Positions 18,836 to 25,924 of a stretch of DNA of 64,000 bases are shown piece by piece. Below the pieces are notes generated by a model. It made no database searches and was not told the origin of the DNA. It worked only from the letters and a program-made list of their open reading frames with translations. Source of the DNA: Pseudomonas arsenicoxydans (lineage in GTDB: Bacteria; Pseudomonadota; Gammaproteobacteria; Pseudomonadales; Pseudomonadaceae); contig NZ_RCZE01000019.1 in assembly GCF_006438915.1 (NCBI RefSeq), positions 55,852-119,851 on the forward strand. Direction: 5' to 3'. Each line of letters opens with the position of its first letter. The stretch's first letter is position 1. Made by a program: the position numbers and the translations under genes.

Positions 18836-20755
18836 CTGCGACTTCCGGACCCGTAGGTACCATTCGGAAAGAAGCCGTACCTGTTTGTCGGTGTAGCCGC
18901 GCTCGACCATCCGTGTGACGAAGTCGTTGTGCTTCTGCTGGTCCTCTTTGCTGGCCTTGGCATTGAAGCTGATGACCGGCAACAGGTCCTCGGTGTTGGA
19001 GAACATTTTCTTCTCGATGACCACCCGCAGTTTTTCGTAACTGAGCCAGGTCGGGTTTTTGCCGTTGTTGTTGGCCCGGGCGCGCAGTACGAAGTTGACG
19101 ATTTCGTTGCGGAAATCCTTCGGATTGCTGATGCCGGCCGGTTTTTCGATTTTCTCCAGTTCTTCGTTCAGGGCCACGCGGTTGAGGATTTCGCCGGTTT
19201 CCGGGTCGCGGTATTCCTGGTCCTGGATCCAGAAGTCGGCGTACAGCACGTAGCGATCGAAGATGTTCTGGCCGTACTCGCTGTACGACTCGAGGTAGGC
19301 GGTCTGGATCTCTTTGCCGATGAACTCGATGTAGCGCGGTGCCAGGTATTCCTTGAGGAATCGCAGGTAGCGTTCGCGGGTTTCGGCCTGGAACTGTTCC
19401 TGTTCGATCTGTTGTTCCAGCACGTACAGCAAGTGCACCGGGTTGGCGGCGATTTCGTGCGGATCGAAGTTGAAGACCTTCGACAGAATCTTGAACGCGA
19501 AGCGGGTAGACAGGCCGTTCATGCCTTCGTCAACACCGGCGTTGTCGCGGTATTCCTGAATCGACTTGGCCTTCGGATCGGTGTCCTTGAGGTTTTCACC
19601 GTCGTACACGCGCATCTTGGAATAGATGTTCGAGTTTTCCGGCTCCTTGAGGCGTGAGAGCACGGTGAACTGGGCGAGCATCTTCAAGGTGTCGGGCGCG
19701 CAATGGGCCTTGGCCAGAGAACTGTTGAACAGCAGCTTGTCGTAGATCTTCACTTCGTCGCTGACCCGCAGGCAGTACGGCACTTTGACGATGTAGATCC
19801 GGTCGATGAACGCTTCGTTGTTCTTGTTGTTACGGAAGGTGTGCCATTCAGATTCGTTGGAGTGGGCCAGCAGGATCCCGGTAAACGGAATCGCGCCGAG
19901 GCCTTCGGTACTGTTGTAGTTGCCTTCCTGGGTGGCCGTCAGCAATGGGTGCAGCACCTTGATCGGCGCCTTGAACATTTCGACGAATTCCATCAGGCCC
20001 TGGTTGGCCCGGCACAGTGCGCCCGAGTAGCTATAAGCATCGGCGTCGTTCTGTGGGTACTCTTCCAGTTTGCGGATATCGACCTTGCCCACCAAGGCCG
20101 AAATGTCCTGGTTGTTCTCGTCACCCGGCTCGGTTTTGGCCACGGCGATCTGATTGAGGATCGACGGATAGAGTTTCACTACGCGGAACTGGCTGATGTC
20201 GCCGCCGAATTCGGCCAGGCGCTTGGTGGCCCATGGCGACATGATGGTGTTGAGGTAGCGCCGCGGGATGCCGAAGTCTTCTTCGAGGATCGCGCCATCT
20301 TCGGTGGCGTTGAACAGGCCCAGTGGCGACTCGAATACAGGCGAGCCCTTGATTGCGTAGAAGGGGACTTTCTCGATCAACTGTTTCAGCTTCTCGGCCA
20401 GGGACGATTTACCGCCGCCGACGGGGCCTAGCAGATAAAGGATTTGTTTCTTTTCTTCCAGGCCCTGAGCGGCATGGCGGAAATACGACACGATCTGGTC
20501 AATGCATTCTTCCATCCCGTGGAAGTCTTCAAAGGCCGGGTAGCGGCGGATCACCTTGTTGGAAAAGATTCGCGACAGTCTCGAGTTGGCCGAGGTGTCG
20601 AGCAGCTCCGGTTCTCCGATGGCCAGCAATAGACGCTCGGCGGCGGAGGCGTAGGCGCTGCGGTCCTGTTTGCACAGCTCAAGATACTCTTGCAGCGAGA
20701 GTTCTTCCTGGCGTGTGGACTCGAAGCGTTGTTGGAAGTGGCTAAAGATACTCAT
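18833..20755 (-). CDS. PrkA family serine protein kinase (YeaG-like)
   Basis: A 640-residue AAA+-type protein of the PrkA/YeaG family. The N-terminal AAA domain has Walker A GPVGGGKSS (about 110-118). A C-terminal PrkA kinase-like domain follows. In E. coli YeaG works with YeaH and affects survival under nitrogen starvation; in Bacillus PrkA influences sporulation gene expression. Length is as expected. First gene of the cluster with yeaH and spoVR. The 5' region contains several hairpins (see 20811 and 20985). Confidence 0.94.
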   Translation of the reverse strand: MSIFSHFQQRFESTRQEELSLQEYLELCKQDRSAYASAAERLLLAIGEPELLDTSANSRLSRIFSNKVIRRYPAFEDFHGMEECIDQIVSYFRHAAQGLEEKKQILYLLGPVGGGKSSLAEKLKQLIEKVPFYAIKGSPVFESPLGLFNATEDGAILEEDFGIPRRYLNTIMSPWATKRLAEFGGDISQFRVVKLYPSILNQIAVAKTEPGDENNQDISALVGKVDIRKLEEYPQNDADAYSYSGALCRANQGLMEFVEMFKAPIKVLHPLLTATQEGNYNSTEGLGAIPFTGILLAHSNESEWHTFRNNKNNEAFIDRIYIVKVPYCLRVSDEVKIYDKLLFNSSLAKAHCAPDTLKMLAQFTVLSRLKEPENSNIYSKMRVYDGENLKDTDPKAKSIQEYRDNAGVDEGMNGLSTRFAFKILSKVFNFDPHEIAANPVHLLYVLEQQIEQEQFQAETRERYLRFLKEYLAPRYIEFIGKEIQTAYLESYSEYGQNIFDRYVLYADFWIQDQEYRDPETGEILNRVALNEELEKIEKPAGISNPKDFRNEIVNFVLRARANNNGKNPTWLSYEKLRVVIEKKMFSNTEDLLPVISFNAKASKEDQQKHNDFVTRMVERGYTDKQVRLLSEWYLRVRKSQ

Positions 20756-20810
20756 GACGTCACCTCGCTCGATACGTGGAGCCGACGCCGGATCACTCAG
20801 TCGATGCTGG

Positions 20811-20834
20811 CAGCAACCGAACAGGCGGTTGCTG
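20811..20834. promoter_or_regulatory. Hairpin in the region upstream of prkA
   Basis: A perfect 9-base inverted repeat, CAGCAACCG/CGGTTGCTG, with a six-base loop, about 55-80 bases before the prkA start. It could be part of the prkA untranslated leader or a protein site; no ligand or factor can be assigned. Confidence 0.4.
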
Positions 20835-20984
20835 TTTACCCCCCAGAACTCTAACGGAGCTGACTACTCCGAAAGCTACTCCCGATGACCCGCGCGCCGG
20901 TGTACCGGCTCTCCCCTGTTTTGGATGGCCTGCGCTTAAGGATAGTTGGGAATTCGGGAGGTAAAGGCGAGATACGTAATTAGT

Positions 20985-21035
20985 TGTGGCAGACCGTTCG
21001 TCTGCCACCGCGCGAGCCCGCGGGGGCCGGGGGCT
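20985..21035 (-). terminator. Hairpins after glpE, possible terminator
   Basis: Two inverted repeats lie between the glpE stop and prkA: GTGGCAGAC/GTCTGCCAC (20985-21007, perfect, five-base loop) and GAGCCC/GGGCTC (about 21013-21035). The U tract on the minus strand is poor, so termination may be incomplete or Rho-assisted. Confidence 0.45.
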
Positions 21036-21052
21036 CGCAGGTTACAAAAAAA

Positions 21053-21382
21053 TTATTCGGAGGTGCCTTGCGCAGTTTCCGCAGGGTAAGTCGTGCGCCA
21101 CAGCTCAAAACCGCCGTCCATGCTGTAGACGTCGGAGAAACCCTGGCTGATCAGGTACGCCGCAGCGCTTTGACTTGAATTGCCGTGATAGCAGACCACT
21201 ACCGTCGGTGCATCAAGGTCGGCGGCGCGGATGAAGTCAGAGATGGAGACATTGTCCAGGTGCTTCGAGCCGCTGATGTGCAGCGCAGCGAAGGTGGCAG
21301 GATCGCGGACGTCGACGACCACAGCGCCTTTTTCGCGCAGGGCCTGTGCCTGTTCCGGGGGGATACGTTTGAATTCGCTCAT
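21053..21382 (-). CDS. glpE: Thiosulfate sulfurtransferase GlpE
   Basis: A 109-residue single-domain rhodanese that transfers sulfane sulfur from thiosulfate to cyanide or thioredoxin. The active-site loop is CYHGNSS with the catalytic cysteine at residue 64, and VVVDVRDP lies near residue 22. Length matches E. coli GlpE (108). It follows apaH by 33 bases on the same strand and ends the lptD-surA-pdxA-rsmA-apaGH gene series. Confidence 0.93.
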   Translation of the reverse strand: MSEFKRIPPEQAQALREKGAVVVDVRDPATFAALHISGSKHLDNVSISDFIRAADLDAPTVVVCYHGNSSQSAAAYLISQGFSDVYSMDGGFELWRTTYPAETAQGTSE

Positions 21383-21415
21383 GGCGGGCTCCTGTGGCTC
21401 GGCTGATAGCGCAGC

Positions 21416-22297
21416 CTAGCGCGGGGCGCTGGCTGGGGTTTGTTCGGTAATGGTTGGGGCGACGGCGGGTTCGCTGTGGCCCTGATCGTTGCATTGGCAC
21501 TGCAGACGCTCGAAGGTATCGACGTTCATCAGGGTCATGGCCCCGCCCCAGACACAACCGGTGTCGAGCGCGAAGATTCCCGGTTCGTCACAGTGGCCTT
21601 CGAGGGCCGCCCAATGGCCGAAGATGATCTTGAGGCCCTTGGTCTTGCGTTCCTTGTACGTGAACCATGGCTTGTAGCCCGGTTGCGCTGTGCCGACGCC
21701 TTCCTTGCTCTTGAGGTCGAGTTTGCCCTCGCTGGTGCAGAACCGCATGCGGGTGAAATAATTGGTGATGACGCGCAGGCGGGTCACGCCCTTGAGGTCG
21801 CTATCCCATTTCACCGGTTCGTTGCCGTACATGCCGTCCAGGTACGGGGCGATGCGATTGTCGTCGCGCAGGGCTTCTTCAACTTCGGCGGCGCACTTCA
21901 AGGCTTTGCGCAGCGACCACTGCGGTGGAATGCCGGCGTGCACCAGTGCGATGTCGCGCTGTTCGTCGTAGTGCACGAGCTTTTGCTGGCGCAGCCACTC
22001 CAGCAGGTCCGCACAATCGGGCGCTTCGAGGATCTCGCGCAGGGTGTCGGCTTTCTTCAGGCGTTCGATGTTGCGTCCGGCGGCCAGCAGATGCAGGTCA
22101 TGGTTGCCGAGTACGCACACCAGCGATTCACGAATGCCATAGAGAAAACGCAAGGTTGCCAGCGACTGCGGACCGCGGTTGACCAGGTCGCCGACCAGCC
22201 AGAGGCGATCTTTTGCCGGGTCGAAAGCGACCCGCTCAAGCAGGCATTGCAGGGGCTCGAGGCAGCCCTGCAAGTCTCCGACGGCGTACGTTGCCAT
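21416..22297 (-). CDS. apaH: Diadenosine tetraphosphatase (symmetrical)
   Basis: Hydrolyses Ap4A to two ADP and can remove Np4 caps from RNA. The 293-residue protein has the phosphoesterase metal motifs GDLQGC (7-12), GDLVNRG (about 36-42) and GNHDLHL (about 64-70). Its start codon shares one base with the apaG stop, so translation is coupled. A tail of about ten Pro/Thr/Ala-rich residues extends beyond the E. coli enzyme. Confidence 0.96.
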   Translation of the reverse strand: MATYAVGDLQGCLEPLQCLLERVAFDPAKDRLWLVGDLVNRGPQSLATLRFLYGIRESLVCVLGNHDLHLLAAGRNIERLKKADTLREILEAPDCADLLEWLRQQKLVHYDEQRDIALVHAGIPPQWSLRKALKCAAEVEEALRDDNRIAPYLDGMYGNEPVKWDSDLKGVTRLRVITNYFTRMRFCTSEGKLDLKSKEGVGTAQPGYKPWFTYKERKTKGLKIIFGHWAALEGHCDEPGIFALDTGCVWGGAMTLMNVDTFERLQCQCNDQGHSEPAVAPTITEQTPASAPR

Positions 22298-22677
22298 CAG
22301 TGCAAGGCTCCGGGCACCGCCAGACGGAATGGAGCGATGATGGCGTCGAAATGCTTACCGTCGTCGGCAATCATCTGGTAAGTGCCCTGCATGGTGCCGA
22401 CTTTGCTGGTCATGACCGTGCCGCTGCTATAGGTGTGACTCTCTCCCACCTCGATCAACGGCTGCTGGCCAACCACACCGGCTCCGCGAACCTCCTCGAC
22501 ATGCCCGTCACCGTCGGTGATCACCCAGTGCCGCGACAACAGTTTGGCCGGTAGCCTGCCTTTGTTGTGCACGGTGATGGTGTACGCGAAGGCAAAGCGG
22601 CTTTGCTCGGGTTGCGATTGTTCTGCCAGATAGCGGGTGACGACGCTGACGTCGACCTGATAACGAGGATCGGACAT
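22297..22677 (-). CDS. apaG: ApaG protein (Fn3-like, cobalt/magnesium efflux-associated)
   Basis: A 126-residue protein with an Fn3-like beta fold. It has the typical start YQVDVSVVTRYLAEQS and the family core FAYTITVHNKG and SRHWVITDGDG. Its role is unclear; mutants in enterobacteria show cobalt phenotypes. Linked to apaH by a one-base overlap and lies 123 bases after rsmA. Confidence 0.94.
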   Translation of the reverse strand: MSDPRYQVDVSVVTRYLAEQSQPEQSRFAFAYTITVHNKGRLPAKLLSRHWVITDGDGHVEEVRGAGVVGQQPLIEVGESHTYSSGTVMTSKVGTMQGTYQMIADDGKHFDAIIAPFRLAVPGALH

Positions 22678-22800
22678 GCAAGAGGCCTTAAAAACGAAGC
22701 GGGACGCGGGGCGTAGCTGATGGAGTTCAGTCTAGGCCAAGTACCGGGTAGTAAACCAGACATCGCGTCTGGCGTCCTACCCGATAACGCTCGTCACCTG

Positions 22801-23619
22801 TCAGTCGGCGGCGGGCGGGTTCAGGACTTGCTCGCTGAGCTTGTCGGCCAGGCGCACGAAGGCGGCCAGGTCGAGCTGCTCGGGACGCAAGCTGCCATCG
22901 ACGCCAGCGGCTTCGATTTCGGCATTGCTCAGCAGCAACTTGAGGGTGTTGCGCAGGGTCTTGCGGCGCTGGTTAAAGGCTTCGCGAACCACGCGCTCCA
23001 GCAATTTATGGTCTTTGGCCGGGTGTGGCAGAACCGCGTGAGGCACCAGGCGCACGATGGCCGAATCAACTTTTGGCGGCGGATTGAACGCGCCCGGGCC
23101 GACATTGAACAGATGTTCGACGCGGCAGTGGTACTGGACCATGATCGACAGGCGACCCCAGTCACCACCGCCAGGACCCGCCGCCATGCGCTCTACCACT
23201 TCTTTTTGCAGCATGAAGTGCATGTCGCGGATCAGGCTGGCGTTATGCAGCAGGTGAAAAATCAGCGGTGTAGAGATGTTGTACGGCAGGTTGCCGACCA
23301 CGCGCAGGCTGCCCGGCGCAGCATTCAGGCTGGTGAAGTCGAACTTCAGCGCATCGCCCTGATGCAGGCTGAAGTTGCTCCGTCCGGCGAACTGCTGATT
23401 GAGGATCGGGACCAGGTCCTTGTCCAGCTCCACCACGTCCAGCTGCGCGCCGCTATTGAGCAGGCCTTGAGTAAGGGCACCCTGGCCCGGGCCGATTTCC
23501 AGCACGCGGTCTTCGGCCTTGGCATGGATGGAGCGCAGGATTTTGTCGATAACCCCTGCATCGTGCAGGAAGTTCTGGCCAAAGCGTTTGCGCGCCTTGT
23601 GTTGGTAATGCTCGGTCAT
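22801..23619 (-). CDS. rsmA: 16S rRNA dimethyladenosine transferase
   Basis: Dimethylates two adjacent adenosines in helix 45 of 16S rRNA late in 30S assembly. The 272-residue protein starts with RFGQNFLHD and has the SAM-binding LEIGPGQGALTQ (about 41-52) and the catalytic NLPYNIST (about 113-120). Also called ksgA. It overlaps pdxA by four bases. Confidence 0.97.
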   Translation of the reverse strand: MTEHYQHKARKRFGQNFLHDAGVIDKILRSIHAKAEDRVLEIGPGQGALTQGLLNSGAQLDVVELDKDLVPILNQQFAGRSNFSLHQGDALKFDFTSLNAAPGSLRVVGNLPYNISTPLIFHLLHNASLIRDMHFMLQKEVVERMAAGPGGGDWGRLSIMVQYHCRVEHLFNVGPGAFNPPPKVDSAIVRLVPHAVLPHPAKDHKLLERVVREAFNQRRKTLRNTLKLLLSNAEIEAAGVDGSLRPEQLDLAAFVRLADKLSEQVLNPPAAD

Positions 23620-24605
23620 AAACGGGTCTCGGCCATCTGGTAGGCGGTTTCCAGGGCGACTTGCAGGCTGCCGGTGTCGATTTTTCCGCTGCCGGCCAGA
23701 TCCAGGGCGGTGCCGTGGTCGACCGAGGTGCGGATGATCGGCAAGCCGAGAGTCACGTTGACTGCCGCGCCGAAGCCTTTGTATTTCAGCACGGGCAGGC
23801 CCTGGTCGTGATACATCGCCAGCACTGCGTCGCAGTGCTCCAGATATTTGGGGGTAAACAGAGTGTCGGCGGGCAGGGGGCCACGAAGGTCCATGCCTTC
23901 ACCGCGCAGGCGCTCTAATGTAGGTTCGATGATGTCGATTTCTTCATGGCCCAGGTGTCCGCCTTCGCCGGCATGGGGGTTGAGCCCACACACGAGGATG
24001 CGTGGCTGGGCGATGCCGAATTTTTCTTGCAGGTCGGCGTACAGAATTCGTGTGACCCGCTCCAGGCGCTCCGGTGTGATTGCATCGGCAATCTCGCGAA
24101 GAGGCAGGTGAGTGGTGACCAGCGCTACGCGCAATCCACGCGTGGCCAACATCATCACCACTTGGGCGGTATGGGTCAGGTCAGCCAGAAATTCCGTATG
24201 GCCGGAGAAGGCGATCCCGGATTCGTTGATCACACCCTTGTGCACAGGCGCGGTGATCATCCCGGCAAAGTACCCGTCCAGGCAGCCCTGGCCCGCACGG
24301 GTCAGGGTTTCCAGGACAAAAGCGGCATTGGCCTTGTTCAGATGGCCGGCGGTGACTGGCGCATTGAGCGGAGTATCCCAGACATACAGACTGTTTGCAG
24401 GCGCAGGAACATCCGGCCAACTGTCCGGCGTTACCGGCAGCAGATCGACAACCACACCCAGCTGCGCGGCCCGCTCAAGGAGCAGGTCGCAGCTGGTAAT
24501 GGCAATCAGGGGGTGTGGCTGGGCGTGCGAGGCGAGCAGCAGGCACAGGTCAGGACCTATGCCGGCCGGTTCGCCGGGTGTCAGCGCGAAACGCTTGGGT
24601 TTCAC
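23616..24605 (-). CDS. pdxA: 4-hydroxythreonine-4-phosphate dehydrogenase
   Basis: Oxidises 4-phosphohydroxy-L-threonine using NAD(P) in pyridoxal phosphate synthesis. The 329-residue protein shows LTPGEPAGIGPDL at the start, the metal-binding SGHTEFLADLT at about 134-144, and MYHDQGLPVLKY at about 265-276. Overlaps rsmA and surA by four bases each, as in E. coli. Confidence 0.97.
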   Translation of the reverse strand: MKPKRFALTPGEPAGIGPDLCLLLASHAQPHPLIAITSCDLLLERAAQLGVVVDLLPVTPDSWPDVPAPANSLYVWDTPLNAPVTAGHLNKANAAFVLETLTRAGQGCLDGYFAGMITAPVHKGVINESGIAFSGHTEFLADLTHTAQVVMMLATRGLRVALVTTHLPLREIADAITPERLERVTRILYADLQEKFGIAQPRILVCGLNPHAGEGGHLGHEEIDIIEPTLERLRGEGMDLRGPLPADTLFTPKYLEHCDAVLAMYHDQGLPVLKYKGFGAAVNVTLGLPIIRTSVDHGTALDLAGSGKIDTGSLQVALETAYQMAETRL

Positions 24606-25924
24606 TGCGCTGCCTGGCTTGCACCAGGGAGTTTGATTTCTACGTACGCTTCGTCACGGATTTGACGCAGCCAGGTTTGCAGCTCTTCGTCGTATTTGCG
24701 GTTACGCAATACGGTCATCGCCTGTTGCTCGCGTGCCTGGGCGGTGCTGTCGGTGGCGCGACGGCCCAACACTTCCAGGACGTGCCAGCCGTACTGGGTC
24801 TTGAATGGCTTGGACAACTGACCTTGCGGGGTCTTGGCCATTACTTCGCGGAACTCAGGCACCAGTGCGTTCGGGTCGATCCAGTTCAAGTCGCCGCCGT
24901 TGAGGGCAGAACCCGGGTCTTCCGAATAGCTTTTGGCCAGTTCGCTGAAGTCTTCACCAGCTTCGATACGCGTGTAGAGCGACTGGGCCAGGGCCTTGGT
25001 TTTCTCTTCGTCACGGATCGGGCTTGGTTTGACCAGGATGTGGCGCACGTGCACCTCATCTCGCGTCTGGGTTGCACCGCCACGCTTGTCCAGGATCTTC
25101 AGGATGATGAAGCCACCCGGTGTGCGCATTGGTTGGGTAACTTCGCCAACGGTCATGGTGCTCAACATGCGATCGAACGGAGGTGGCAGTTGAGCGGCTT
25201 TACGCCAGCCCATATCGCCGCCTTCCAGTGCCGTTTCGCTGGCAGACTTGGCGATGGCCAACTGACCGAAGTCAGCGCCTTGCTTGAGCTGCTGGTAAAC
25301 CGCGTCGGCCTGTTTGGCAGCATTCTGAATCGCGTCGGAGTTGGCGCTTTCCGGCGTAGGAATCAGGATGTTGGCCAGGCGGAACTCTTCGGACAATTGC
25401 ATCTTGCCAAGGTCGGAGGCGAGGAAGTTCTTCACTTCCTGCTCAGACACCTGGATGCGCTCGGCCACGCGGCGTTGACGCACTCGGCTGATGACCATTT
25501 CACGGCGAATCTGTTCACGGGCGTCGTCGTAAGACAGACCGTCGTGAGCCAGCGCGGCGCGGAATTGATCTACCGACATGTTGTTACGCTGGGCAATGGT
25601 GCCCACCGCCTGGTTCAGTTCTTCATCGGTAATGCGGATGCCCGAACGCTCGCCGATCTGCAATTGCAGGTTTTCGACGATCAGGCGCTCAAGCACCTGC
25701 TGCTCCAGCACGCTGGCTGGCGGCACGGCGGAGCCACGCTTGGCAATGGTTGCCTGAACTTCATGAACGCGTTGGTCCAGTTGGCTCTGCATGACCACGT
25801 CGTTGTCGACGATGGCCACCACTTTGTCGATGGACTGTACGGCGGCGTTAGCCGCGGTACCCAGGAACAGCGCGCCCAGCAGCAGCGGGCGCAGACAATC
25901 AGAAAGCTTGGTCTTCACGTTCAC
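24602..25924 (-). CDS. surA: Periplasmic chaperone and peptidyl-prolyl isomerase SurA
   Basis: Escorts outer-membrane proteins, including LptD, through the periplasm. The 440-residue protein has a signal peptide (1-27, cleavage after ANA), an N-terminal chaperone region, two parvulin domains (about 185-280 and 295-390; the second contains VRHILVKPSP), and a short C-terminal helix. It overlaps the end of lptD by 26 bases, an unusually long coding overlap, so SurA and its client LptD are co-expressed. Confidence 0.96.
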   Translation of the reverse strand: MNVKTKLSDCLRPLLLGALFLGTAANAAVQSIDKVVAIVDNDVVMQSQLDQRVHEVQATIAKRGSAVPPASVLEQQVLERLIVENLQLQIGERSGIRITDEELNQAVGTIAQRNNMSVDQFRAALAHDGLSYDDAREQIRREMVISRVRQRRVAERIQVSEQEVKNFLASDLGKMQLSEEFRLANILIPTPESANSDAIQNAAKQADAVYQQLKQGADFGQLAIAKSASETALEGGDMGWRKAAQLPPPFDRMLSTMTVGEVTQPMRTPGGFIILKILDKRGGATQTRDEVHVRHILVKPSPIRDEEKTKALAQSLYTRIEAGEDFSELAKSYSEDPGSALNGGDLNWIDPNALVPEFREVMAKTPQGQLSKPFKTQYGWHVLEVLGRRATDSTAQAREQQAMTVLRNRKYDEELQTWLRQIRDEAYVEIKLPGASQAAQ

